From UBA9160 sp035489755 (GTDB lineage Bacteria; Myxococcota_A; UBA9160): a stretch of DNA of 64,000 nucleotides. The stretch is from NCBI GenBank assembly GCA_035489755.1, contig DATGZK010000010.1, forward strand, positions 1-64,000, written 5' to 3'. Shown piece after piece: positions 51,229-59,341 of this stretch; position 1 is the first letter of the stretch, and each line of letters starts with the position of its first letter. The translations under genes and the position numbers were made by a program. The notes under the pieces were generated by a model. That model worked only from the letters and a program-made list of their open reading frames with translations, was not told where the DNA came from and did no database searches.

Positions 51229-51576
51229 ATACGAGAAGATGACGCGCCTCGCGCTCCGCAGGGCCGGTCGTGCGGGACCGCTCGGAATCCCACCCTCGGA
51301 CCTTGCGAACGGTGGAGGCTCCGCGGGGAGCGCGGCCCTCCGGCGCTGTGCGATCTGCGCTGGCCGAGCTCACGGCTCGGGTGTGGAGGTCAAGGAGGAG
51401 GAGGAAGCCGGCCGGCGCGCACGGATCCCCTCCCCCCTCAGGCCGTCCGCCTCCGGTCGACCGCCGAACCTCCCAAGAGCCTGCCATATTCTCTGTTTTT
51501 GGTTCGTTCACCATACGGGCGCGACGCGCGGCTGTAGTCTCCTTTGATCCGCAGCGCTCGCGGAGGGAGGCAAATC
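51229..51576. other. Non-coding stretch between ferredoxin and DoxX genes
   Basis: About 350 bases. A 102-codon open frame (51239-51547) is composition-driven (Arg, Ala, Pro), without ribosome-binding site or recognisable domain. The last 80 bases are relatively AT-rich (around CATATTCTCTGTTTTTGG) and likely contain the doxX promoter, but no clear -35/-10 pair or operator stands out. Confidence 0.45.
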
Positions 51577-52008
51577 ATGCGCCCCGGCGAAGTTCCGGCG
51601 AGCGTCTTCTTGGTCCGGGCCATGGTGGGCGCCATCTTCGTGTCCGAAGGGCTACAGAAGTTCCTGTTTCCCGATGCGCTCGGCGTCGGGCGCTTCACAA
51701 AGATTGGAATCCCATTTCCCGAAGTGATGGCGCCCTTCGTCGGCAGCGTCGAAATCGGATGCGGTCTTTGCATTGTGCTGGGTCTTTTCACAAGGCTCAC
51801 GGCAGTCCCGCTGCTCGCCGTCATGATCGTCGCGATTGCAACCACGAAGATGCCGATTCTCCTTGCGAGCGGATTCTGGAGCATGGCCCATGAGGCGCGC
51901 ACGGACTACGCGATGCTACTTGGTGCCCTCTTCCTGCTCCTCGTGGGACCTGGTCCTTGGTCCCTCGATGCCTGGATTTCCGCCCGGAGGATGAAGCACG
52001 AAGCCTGA
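51577..52008 (+). CDS. DoxX-family membrane protein
   Basis: 143 residues with four hydrophobic segments (about 10-28, 50-70, 75-95, 108-128) and the DoxX motifs VGAIFVSEGLQKFLFP, RFTKIGIPFP and GSVEIGCGLCIVLGLFTRL. DoxX-like proteins are associated with quinone/thiosulfate redox chemistry or detoxification complexes, but most are uncharacterised. ATG 51577 follows GGAGGGAGG. The next gene, chrA, starts 34 bases later on the same strand. Confidence 0.83.
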   Translation: MRPGEVPASVFLVRAMVGAIFVSEGLQKFLFPDALGVGRFTKIGIPFPEVMAPFVGSVEIGCGLCIVLGLFTRLTAVPLLAVMIVAIATTKMPILLASGFWSMAHEARTDYAMLLGALFLLLVGPGPWSLDAWISARRMKHEA

Positions 52009-52042
52009 CGAGGAGGGGCAGTCCTTAGCGAGGCGAGCCGCG

Positions 52043-53176
52043 TTGCGTGAGCTCGCCGCCCTATTCCTACGTCTCGGCTCTACCGCATTCGGTGGTCCGG
52101 CTGCCCACATCGCGGTCATGGAGAGTGAGGTCGTTCGTCGACGTCGCTGGCTCACCCCCGAAGAGTTCCTCGACATGATGGGGGCGGCGAATCTCATCCC
52201 GGGGCCCAACTCGACGGAGATGGCGATCCATATCGGATATCGCCGGGCGGGCCTCGCAGGGGTCCTCGTGGCCGGCAGCGCGTTCATCCTTCCTGCGGCG
52301 CTCCTGACGCTGGGCCTGGCCTGGGCCTATGTGCGCTTCGGCGCGCTCCCGCAGATGACGGCCTTCTTCTATGGCGCGAAACCGGCCATCATCACGGTCG
52401 TGGCCCAGGCGCTCTGGCGTCTTGGTCGCGCTGCAGTGCGATCAAGATTCCTCGCAGCGGCGGCCCTTGTCGCACTCACGGCGGCGGCGGCCGGCATCGA
52501 CGAGCTCGTCGTCCTGTTTGCAACCCCCGCTCTTGTGGCAGGTGTACAGCTTGGTTCGCGTGCTCGTACGCGCGAAGAAAAGACGAGAAAGATGGGCGCC
52601 ACGGCGGGCGCTTTGAGTCTCGGTGCCAGCGGCGCAGGCGTTGTCACCGCGGCTGCGCCTTTCACGATGGCCGGCCTCTTTCTGTTTTTCTTGAAGGTCG
52701 GCTCGGTTCTCTTCGGGAGCGGCTACGTGCTTCTTGCCTTCCTGCGGGCGGACCTCGTGGAGCGCTGGCATTGGCTCACAAGCAGCCAGCTGCTCGATGC
52801 GGTCACGGCCGGCCAACTCACCCCGGGGCCGGTCTTTACCACCGCGACCTTCATCGGATACGTGCTTGGGGGGGTGAAAGGGGCGCTTCTTGCCACGATC
52901 GGCATCTTCTTGCCTGCCTTTTTCTTCGTGGCGGTGAGCGCTCCTCTGGTACCCCGTCTGCGCGCCTCGCAAAGCGCTGCGGCTCTGCTCGACGGCTTGA
53001 ACGTGGCATCGCTCGCACTGCTCGCGTTCGTGACGTGGCAGCTTCTCCGCAGCGCGATCGTCGATTTCCCGACCGCGCTCATTGCGACGGCGAGTGCACT
53101 CCTTCTCTTCGCGGTTCGTCTCAACCCGGCGTGGATCGTTATCGGGGCCGGCGTCGTTGGGATCGTCTTCGGGTAG
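52043..53176 (+). CDS. chrA: Chromate transporter, two-domain ChrA
   Basis: 377 residues with two homologous CHR halves: FLRLGSTAFGGPAAH ... LIPGPNSTEMAIHIGY and FLKVGSVLFGSGYVLLAFL ... LTPGPVFTTATFIGY, each followed by a run of hydrophobic helices. This is the long (bidomain) ChrA architecture of inner-membrane exporters for chromate and probably sulfate-like oxyanions. TTG 52043 is the first start after an upstream stop; the AGGCGAG upstream is a weak ribosome-binding site. Possibly co-transcribed with doxX. Confidence 0.88.
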   Translation: MRELAALFLRLGSTAFGGPAAHIAVMESEVVRRRRWLTPEEFLDMMGAANLIPGPNSTEMAIHIGYRRAGLAGVLVAGSAFILPAALLTLGLAWAYVRFGALPQMTAFFYGAKPAIITVVAQALWRLGRAAVRSRFLAAAALVALTAAAAGIDELVVLFATPALVAGVQLGSRARTREEKTRKMGATAGALSLGASGAGVVTAAAPFTMAGLFLFFLKVGSVLFGSGYVLLAFLRADLVERWHWLTSSQLLDAVTAGQLTPGPVFTTATFIGYVLGGVKGALLATIGIFLPAFFFVAVSAPLVPRLRASQSAAALLDGLNVASLALLAFVTWQLLRSAIVDFPTALIATASALLLFAVRLNPAWIVIGAGVVGIVFG

Positions 53177-53316
53177 CGTTGCAGAAGGATCCAGCGTCCG
53201 CCTTGCGCCTGCGAGCTCCGAACCGTCGCATGGCTCCCGCGCGCGCTCTCTCTCCTCCGAGGACGCTCTACGATTTCCCTCATGTCCGAGGTAGACTGCC
53301 CCACGGGAGGATCCTC

Positions 53317-54333
53317 ATGAAGCTCCGCAAGCTGGGCCGCACCGGGCTCAAAGTCTCGAATCTCTGTCTCGGTACGATGACGTTTGGCAACAAGGAGTGG
53401 GGCTGCGACGAGGCCATGTCCCGCAAGATCGTCGACCGCTTCCTCGACGCCGGCGGGAACTTCATCGATACCGCAGATGTGTACTCAAACGGCGTCTCGG
53501 AAGAAATCACGGGCCGCGCGATTCGCGAAAGGCGTCACCAAGTCGTGCTCGCCACCAAGGTTGCCGGACCCATGGGATCTGGGCCCAACGATCTTGGTCT
53601 TTCACGCCGGCACATCCTGGACGGAATTGATGCAAGCCTGCGCCGCCTCGGCACCGACTTCGTCGACCTCTACCAGGTCCACGCCTACGACCCGACTACG
53701 CCTCTCGACGAGACACTGCGTGCCCTCGACGACTGCGTGCGCGCGGGCAAAGTCCGCTACCTCGGCTGCTCGAACTATTCCGCGTGGCAAGTGATGAAAG
53801 CCACGGCTCTCGCACGCGAGCTGGGAATCGCACGCTACGACTGCCTCCAACCCCAGTACTCGCTCGTGTGTCGGGAGATCGAGCGCGAGCATCTGCCACT
53901 GTGTCGTGAGGAGGGAATCGGCGTGATTCCCTGGAGCCCGCTCGCGGGCGGCTTGCTCACAGGGAAGGTGCGTCGCGGCGCGGCGGCCCCTGCGGGCACT
54001 CGCGCAGCCGTTGACTCCATGAACCGAGAACGCAGTTCTGAAGAGCACAACCTTGCAGTCGCCGAAACCGTGGTCGAGCTCTCGAAGGCGATCGCAAAGA
54101 CCCCGAGCCAGGTTGCCCTGGCCTGGTGCGCGGGTCAGCCCGGCGTGACCTCGCCGATCTTCGGGGCGCGCACGCTCGAGCAGCTTGAGGACAATCTCGG
54201 CGCGGCGGATCTCGTCCTCGACGAAGCTACGCGAAAAAAGCTCGACGCCGTTTCCGCGCTCCCGCTCGTCTACCCCTACGATTTCCACGCGCGAGTGCGT
54301 GCGATGATGGGAGCGATGAAGCTCGAGGCGTAA
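53317..54333 (+). CDS. Aldo/keto reductase
   Basis: 338-residue NADPH-dependent TIM-barrel oxidoreductase: MKLRKLGRTGLKVSNLCLGTMTFG, catalytic Asp/Tyr in NFIDTADVYSNG, Lys in VLATKVAG, His in DLYQVHAYD, and the cofactor-binding IFGARTLEQLEDNL. It is of the AKR11/12-like YajO type. Start ATG 53317 has GGAGG at 53306-53310. It converges with a second aldo/keto reductase gene, 7 bases apart, so this is a tail-to-tail pair. Carbonyl substrate unknown. Confidence 0.9.
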   Translation: MKLRKLGRTGLKVSNLCLGTMTFGNKEWGCDEAMSRKIVDRFLDAGGNFIDTADVYSNGVSEEITGRAIRERRHQVVLATKVAGPMGSGPNDLGLSRRHILDGIDASLRRLGTDFVDLYQVHAYDPTTPLDETLRALDDCVRAGKVRYLGCSNYSAWQVMKATALARELGIARYDCLQPQYSLVCREIEREHLPLCREEGIGVIPWSPLAGGLLTGKVRRGAAAPAGTRAAVDSMNRERSSEEHNLAVAETVVELSKAIAKTPSQVALAWCAGQPGVTSPIFGARTLEQLEDNLGAADLVLDEATRKKLDAVSALPLVYPYDFHARVRAMMGAMKLEA

Positions 54334-54340
54334 CGCGGCG

Positions 54341-55222
54341 CTACAGCCGAGCCGAGTAGCCTCGCACGAAAAGCGGCGCGATCGCGAGCCGCTGCGCGTC
54401 GGCGCGGAGCGCCGCCTCGTTCGGCGCACGCTCGTAGCGGCGCGCCGCTTCGATCATTGGCGGCAGGAGGCCAAGATCGCTCGCGGTGTTGACGAAGACC
54501 CCCGGCCTGCCAAGGGCAAAGTGCACGGCGCGGTCGATGTCGGCCTGGTTCTCGAGCGGCTCATACCAAGTCGTCGTCCGTGGCTTGGTACCGTCCTCCC
54601 AGCGTCGGCGCGCGATGGATTTGATGGTCTGCACTGCCACGTTGCGCTTGCGACAGAGCGCGAGCAGCGACTCGAACTGCTCCGCGTACTCGGCGTCCTG
54701 CATCATTGAGAAGTTGTAGGGCAAGAGGACGGAGTCGAAATCAAAACGCTCGAGGCTGCGCATGTGCATGCTGGCGACTCGGGTGCCGTGGCCGGTCACG
54801 CCGAGAAACCGCACGAGCCCCTCTTCGCGCGCCTCGACGGCGGCGCGCAGCGCGCCGTCCGGGCCCATCGTCAACTTCCACTCCTCCTCCTTCACAAGAT
54901 TGTGTAGTTGAAGAAGATCCAGCTGGTCCACCCGCAGACGTTCGAGGGAGCGGCGAATCTGTGCGCGCGCGGCTTCATAGGTCCGCTCGCCGGTCTTGGT
55001 GGCGAGAAAGAAGCGATGGCGGTGCTCGCGCATCCAAGGGCCGATCCGCAGCTCTGCATCGCCGTACGAGGCCGCGGTGTCGATATGATTTACGCCTGAT
55101 TCAAGCAGGAGCGCGAGCCCGCGATCGGCCGCCTCCTGAGAGACGCTCGCCAGCGCGGCTGCACCAAAGAGGATGCGCGTGCTTTGATGGCCTGTTCGTC
55201 CGAAGGGCAAGGTCGGGAGCAT
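54341..55222 (-). CDS. Aldo/keto reductase (second, divergent)
   Basis: 293 residues: LPFGRTGHQSTRILFGAAALA, HIDTAASYGDAELRIG with catalytic Asp and Tyr, FLATKTGERT with Lys, LLQLHNLV with His, and RPGVFVNTASDLGLLP near the end. Only a distant relative of the neighbouring reductase. ATG 55222 has a very strong ribosome-binding site (GGGAGGTGATCTC), which overrides the in-frame upstream start. The SDR gene ends 4 bases upstream on the same strand, so the two form a reductase operon. Confidence 0.88.
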   Translation of the reverse strand: MLPTLPFGRTGHQSTRILFGAAALASVSQEAADRGLALLLESGVNHIDTAASYGDAELRIGPWMREHRHRFFLATKTGERTYEAARAQIRRSLERLRVDQLDLLQLHNLVKEEEWKLTMGPDGALRAAVEAREEGLVRFLGVTGHGTRVASMHMRSLERFDFDSVLLPYNFSMMQDAEYAEQFESLLALCRKRNVAVQTIKSIARRRWEDGTKPRTTTWYEPLENQADIDRAVHFALGRPGVFVNTASDLGLLPPMIEAARRYERAPNEAALRADAQRLAIAPLFVRGYSARL

Positions 55223-55226
55223 GAGA

Positions 55227-56075
55227 TCACCTCCCAGGGGTTGGGAACTGCGTGCGGAGAATAGCGTCGAAGCCACGTGCTCCGAGCCAGCGGCGGGCGC
55301 CCATGAATCCGCGTGCCGCCAGCGTCACGGGATAGCGCGCGCGCGGACGCCGTGCCGTGATCGCCCGCTCGATGACCTTGGCCACCCCTTCCGGGGTGCC
55401 GGCGAGTGCTCCGATCGGGCCGGCGTAGTCGAGATGATGAGCGAGCACCTCGCGAAACTTCGCATAGGGCGAGTCGGGCGTTCCGAGGGAGCGGATCTTC
55501 TCCAGCGCGGTCGGGCCGAACTCCGTCTTGATCGGCCCGGGCTCGATCAGGACGACGGAGATGCCGAAGCCCGAGACCTCGAAGCGCAGCGCATCGGAGA
55601 GGGCCTCCACCGCGTACTTGGTGGCATGGTAGAAGGCACCGCCCGGCAGGGTCATGCGCCCGCCCATCGAGCTTAGGTTCACGATCCGGCCAAGGCGCTG
55701 CCTGCGCATGCCGGGGAGGACGAGTTTCGTGAGCTGAACGAGACCGAAGACATTGGTCTCGAACTGCCGGCGTACCTCCTCCATGGGGACCTCTTCGAAG
55801 GGCCCCTCCGATCCGTAGCCCGCATTGTTCACCAGCGCGCCGACGGCGCCCTCGCTTTTTTCCACCGCTTCTACCGCGGCGCGCATCGAGCTCTCGTCGC
55901 ATACGTCGAGGGCCAGGACTCGGCAACCGTGGCGCGTGAGGTCCTGGATCGAATCGGGCCGACGCGCTGTGGCGTAGACCGTATGGCCGCCTCGTGCAAG
56001 ACGCTCCGCGGTGGCCCGGCCAATCCCCGTCGAGCAGCCCGTGATGAGCACGGCGTGAGAGATCCTTTCCGTCAT
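55227..56075 (-). CDS. Short-chain dehydrogenase/reductase
   Basis: 282-residue classical SDR: TGCSTGIG cofactor loop, LVNNAGYG, NLSSMGG with the Ser, YHATKYAVEAL (YxxxK) and VLIEPGPIKTEF. All catalytic residues are present. SDRs of this type oxidise or reduce hydroxyl/keto groups of steroids, sugars or fatty intermediates; a hydroxysteroid role is plausible given the sterol genes but not shown. ATG 56075 gives the normal length; the frame extends to 57212 only by reading antisense to the metallo-hydrolase gene, which I reject. Confidence 0.88.
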   Translation of the reverse strand: MTERISHAVLITGCSTGIGRATAERLARGGHTVYATARRPDSIQDLTRHGCRVLALDVCDESSMRAAVEAVEKSEGAVGALVNNAGYGSEGPFEEVPMEEVRRQFETNVFGLVQLTKLVLPGMRRQRLGRIVNLSSMGGRMTLPGGAFYHATKYAVEALSDALRFEVSGFGISVVLIEPGPIKTEFGPTALEKIRSLGTPDSPYAKFREVLAHHLDYAGPIGALAGTPEGVAKVIERAITARRPRARYPVTLAARGFMGARRWLGARGFDAILRTQFPTPGR

Positions 56076-56150
56076 GAGATTTCCCCCTTGTGTTCGAGTC
56101 GCTCGACCCGTTACTCCGTGGCTGATAGGGTGCGGGGCGAGGAGGCCGAC

Positions 56151-56912
56151 ATGTCGATCCGCCTGCAGGCATTCACCTGCGGCTGGCTGACCGGCAGCCT
56201 GGGCAACTTCGTGGCCGGGGAGCGCGGCCGGATCCGCGTCCCGGTGCCCTGCTTTCTCGTCGTGCACCCACGAGGCACCGCACTTTTCGACACCGGACTC
56301 CATGCGGGGATGCAACGCGACCCGGCCGAGCGGCTGGGAGCGCTCGCCGCAACCTGGACGGTCGAGTTCGCGCCTGGACAAGAGGTGGCGGGCCGCCTCG
56401 CGGAGGTTGATCTCGCTCCCGCTCGCGTCGATTTCATCGTGACCTCCCACCTTCACTTTGATCACGCGGGCGGCATCGCGCAGATTCCCAACGCGAGGCT
56501 CGTGGTCCAACAAACGGAATGGCAGGCGGGCCGCGATCCAGATCTCGTGCGCGCGAACTTCTATGACCCGCGTGACTATGACCTCGGGCACGAGATCATC
56601 GCGGTCAGCGGGGAGCACGATCTGTTCGGGGATGGGAGCGTCCTGTGCCTCCCGACCCCTGGCCACACCCCCGGGCACCAGTCGCTGCGCGTGCGGCTGC
56701 CAAAGGGTAAGATCATTTTGACCGCCGACGCCTGCTATTTGCGCCGCACGCTGGACCGACTCGAGCTGCCCCCCTTCGCGCATGACCGCGAGCAGATGCT
56801 GGCGTCGCTGCGGCGGCTGCGCGCGCTGGAGAACGCCGGCGCCCGACTTTTCTTCGGCCATGACCCGGAGCAATGGGAGAGCGTCCCACAGGCTCCGCGC
56901 GCCATGGAATGA
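56151..56912 (+). CDS. Metallo-beta-lactamase-fold hydrolase, N-acyl-homoserine-lactonase-like
   Basis: 253 residues. Metal-binding SHLHFDHAGG (HxHxDH), later His in PTPGHTPGHQS, Asp in ILTADACY and His in FFGHDPEQW: a full dinuclear site. The AHL-lactonase-like layout (PVPCFLVVHPRG at the N-terminus) suggests quorum-quenching or another lactone hydrolase; related glyoxalase-II-like activities cannot be excluded. ATG 56151 follows GGAGG with 7-nt spacing. It diverges from the SDR gene. The 220 bases downstream hold nothing recognisable. Confidence 0.8.
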   Translation: MSIRLQAFTCGWLTGSLGNFVAGERGRIRVPVPCFLVVHPRGTALFDTGLHAGMQRDPAERLGALAATWTVEFAPGQEVAGRLAEVDLAPARVDFIVTSHLHFDHAGGIAQIPNARLVVQQTEWQAGRDPDLVRANFYDPRDYDLGHEIIAVSGEHDLFGDGSVLCLPTPGHTPGHQSLRVRLPKGKIILTADACYLRRTLDRLELPPFAHDREQMLASLRRLRALENAGARLFFGHDPEQWESVPQAPRAME

Positions 56913-57132
56913 CGCCACAACCTCCGGAACGCGGCGCATCGCAAGATTCGCGGACGACGCGGACCGAACGGCGACGAGGCGGCGTGCTCCGCGCAGCGGC
57001 GAGCGCGAAGGGGAAGGCCGATCGCTTCCGCGTTCGACTTTCTCCGATGCGAGAAGGGTAGCCCGGATGTGATCCGCAGGGTCGTCCCTCCGAGGGAGCT
57101 TTCGAACCACCGCGCTGCCGCCTGCGGACACG

Positions 57133-57657
57133 CTACATCCTACGAATCGGTTCAGAGCCCTCCCAGGTCCGCGCGACCTCGGCGATGTGCTCGAAGAACC
57201 GCCCCTTGGCACCGCTCACTTCCGAAAGTTCGACGATTGTGCCGGGATGCCCCTCGGTCAGCAGGTACACAAAGCGCCCGTTCGCTCCGCCGATGCTGCC
57301 TGACTGTCCGACCTCGTAGCCGAGCTTGAGGACGCGCTCCATGTCCTCATCGAACGACTTTGTCCAATAGGCCACATGCTGCAAGCCCTCGTGCCCCGCC
57401 GCGAGAAAATCACGGTAGGTCGAGGGTGCGTCATTGCGCTGCTGGATGAGTTCAATCTGGAGCGACCCGGAGTTGGCGAGGGCAATGCTGACCGAGAGCG
57501 GCGAGGGCACGCCGCGGTACCGGAAGTCCTGGATCGGCACCTTTTCAAAGTAAAAGAAAGGCCCGACGCCGAGAACCTGCGTCCAGTGGCGCATCGCGGC
57601 TTCGACGTCGCGCACCACGTAGCCGTTCTGACGGACGGGTCCAAAAATTCGGCTCAT
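57133..57657 (-). CDS. VOC-superfamily protein
   Basis: 174 residues with two VOC half-modules: GPVRQNGYVVRDVEAAMRHWTQVLGVGPFFYF and GLQHVAYWTKSFDEDME, ending GTIVELSEV with the Glu metal ligand. Proteins like this occur beside catabolic regulators in high-GC bacteria; substrate unknown. ATG 57657 follows GGGAGG with 4-nt spacing. It shares a 72-base divergent region with a TetR gene, which probably controls it. The stretch to the metallo-hydrolase gene upstream in the window is empty of recognisable features. Confidence 0.78.
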   Translation of the reverse strand: MSRIFGPVRQNGYVVRDVEAAMRHWTQVLGVGPFFYFEKVPIQDFRYRGVPSPLSVSIALANSGSLQIELIQQRNDAPSTYRDFLAAGHEGLQHVAYWTKSFDEDMERVLKLGYEVGQSGSIGGANGRFVYLLTEGHPGTIVELSEVSGAKGRFFEHIAEVARTWEGSEPIRRM

Positions 57658-57729
57658 GACCCTCCCGATTCGTTCACCCTGACGTTTTGGATGTAGAATG
57701 TCAACTCTGTACTTCGGGAAGGACTCAGG
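57658..57729. promoter_or_regulatory. Divergent promoter region of the VOC and TetR genes
   Basis: On the minus strand a perfect -35 TTGACA (57704-57699) lies upstream of the VOC gene; the -10 at 17-bp spacing is poor. On the plus strand TAGAAT (57694-57699) resembles a -10 for tetR. The two elements abut, so a repressor bound here would block both. No clean inverted repeat is evident. Confidence 0.5.
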
Positions 57730-58419
57730 GTGGGGCGGCGCGGTGAGAAGGAACTGTTGATCGTGGCGGCGGCGTTCGAACGGTTCGCGCGCTACGGCTT
57801 CCGGCGTACCTCCCTCGGCGACATCGCCCGCGAGGCCGGCATCTCGCGGCCGGCGGTGTATCTCCACTTCCCGAACAAGCAGGCCATTTTTCGGGCCGCC
57901 GCGAGCGTGATGCACGAACGCGCCTTGCGCGCCGCTGCCGGCGCCGCGCTTGCGGGGGGAGGGATTGAGGCGCGCATCGCGCAGATCCTCGAAGCCAAGC
58001 TTGGGAGCTTCTTCGAGATCGCCCGCGGCTCTGCCCACGTCGGCGAGATTCTCGACGAGAACAGTCGTCTGTGTGGCGATATTTCGGAAGCCGCGCGCCG
58101 CCGCTACCTGAAGATCTTGCGGGGCGTGATCGACGACGCCGCGCAGCGCGGCGAGCTCGCCCCCGCCGCAGCGGGTCTGACCACGGGAGCGGCCGCGGAA
58201 CTCATTGTTGACAGCGCGAAGGGACTCGAAACGGCGGGCGCCGCCACGCTCACGCCGCTCGCCTATCGGCGCCGCGTGGCGCAGCTTGTGAACGTACTCG
58301 TTAGGGGAATGGGAGGGTCTGGGCGCGAGCCCAGCGCGGCGCGGGCGGCCGCGCGAACGCCGGCGCGAAGTCGTGCGGGGCGGGTGCCGCGAGCTCGATC
58401 GGCGCCGCCCCGGGCGTAG
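57730..58419 (+). CDS. TetR-family transcriptional regulator
   Basis: 229 residues. TetR helix-turn-helix in residues 8-55 (IVAAAFERFARYGFRRTSLGDI, REAGISRPAVYLHFPNKQAIF), then a helical ligand-binding domain to about 195. The final 30 residues are Arg/Ala-rich and overlap, on the other strand, the end of the RluA-family gene (58301), so they may be under dual coding pressure or not all essential. It diverges from a VOC gene, its likely target. Confidence 0.85.
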   Translation: MGRRGEKELLIVAAAFERFARYGFRRTSLGDIAREAGISRPAVYLHFPNKQAIFRAAASVMHERALRAAAGAALAGGGIEARIAQILEAKLGSFFEIARGSAHVGEILDENSRLCGDISEAARRRYLKILRGVIDDAAQRGELAPAAAGLTTGAAAELIVDSAKGLETAGAATLTPLAYRRRVAQLVNVLVRGMGGSGREPSAARAAARTPARSRAGRVPRARSAPPRA

Positions 58420-59293
58420 CGTCGATGCGCGCGCGCAGCCAGATCGCGTGAAGCTGGGTGCGCGGCAGGAAATCCCGCGGTGCAAGCTCCGCAGCGGCGC
58501 CATAGAGCGTGTCACCGACGATCGGGGTCCCGCGGTGGGCGAGGTGCACCCGGATCTGATGGGTGCGCCCCGTCACAGGCTCGGCGAGCACAAGGGTTTT
58601 GCCATCGCGCGTTCCCAGTCGGACAAAGCGGGTGTGGCTCGCCCTGCGACCCGCGCCTTGGGCATCGTAGAGTGCGAAGCGGAATCTCGTCGGGTGCAGA
58701 GCGCGCGCGAGAAAGCCGCTCACTTCCCAGTTCCTCTGCTGCGGTCGAGGCGATACCAGTGCGAGATAGCGCCTGCGCAGACGCCCGCTCGCGAGCTCGC
58801 GGCCGAGGTGCGCGGCGCTCTCGCGACTGCGCGCGAAGAGCACGACACCGCTCGTTTCGCGGTCGAGGCGATGGACCGCAGTGAGCGCCCTGCAGCGGAG
58901 CCGCTCGCGCAGCGCCGCTTCCAACGAGACCCGCTGACTCGCGCGTGTCCCCTGCACGGTGATCCACGCCGGCTTGTTGACGGCAACAACGCCCGAGGCA
59001 TCCAGCAAGATCGCGCTTTCCGGCAGTGGCACCGGCGCCGGCTCGAATGCGAAGGCGTACACCACGGCCGAGGTGCACGCTTCGACCTCGTGGGGGAGGG
59101 CCTCCTCGCCGAAGGGGCGGCCTGCGAGGTGGACGCCGCCGTGCCAGAGCAGGCTCGCGATCTGCTCGCGGCTCCAGCCCGCCTCCCCGAGCCGCGCCCG
59201 TAGATCGCTGAGGAACTCGGTGCGCGAGAGATGCCGATCCGTCACCCAGGCCTGGCGCAGGACCGGCGGATCGAAAGGATTCGCAGGCGGCAT
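58301..59293 (-). CDS. RluA-family pseudouridine synthase
   Basis: 330 residues. The catalytic motif ALTAVHRLDRETSGVVLFA contains the essential Asp (HRLDxxTSG); then ASGRLRRRYLALV, and the C-terminal VTGRTHQIRVHLAHRGTPIVGDTLYG. This is the RluA/RluC/RluD fold; an N-terminal S4-like region (about 20-70, LSDLRARLGEAGWSREQIASLLWHGGV) is suggestive. RNA target (23S rRNA or tRNA) is not determinable. ATG 59293 is preferred to the far upstream start. Its 3' end overlaps the convergent tetR gene by about 119 bases. Confidence 0.9.
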   Translation of the reverse strand: MPPANPFDPPVLRQAWVTDRHLSRTEFLSDLRARLGEAGWSREQIASLLWHGGVHLAGRPFGEEALPHEVEACTSAVVYAFAFEPAPVPLPESAILLDASGVVAVNKPAWITVQGTRASQRVSLEAALRERLRCRALTAVHRLDRETSGVVLFARSRESAAHLGRELASGRLRRRYLALVSPRPQQRNWEVSGFLARALHPTRFRFALYDAQGAGRRASHTRFVRLGTRDGKTLVLAEPVTGRTHQIRVHLAHRGTPIVGDTLYGAAAELAPRDFLPRTQLHAIWLRARIDATPGAAPIELAAPAPHDFAPAFARPPAPRWARAQTLPFP

Positions 59294-59341
59294 CCCTTCC
59301 CATGCTACCGTGGAATCGTCCTTGTCGACGGAGGCCCCGTT

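Noticed and set aside
51239..51547. 102-codon frame after the ferredoxin gene
   Set aside because: No ribosome-binding site, skewed composition and no domain; likely spurious.
56076..57212. Long upstream extension of the SDR open frame
   Set aside because: It runs antisense through the metallo-hydrolase gene, while ATG 56075 gives a normal SDR length.
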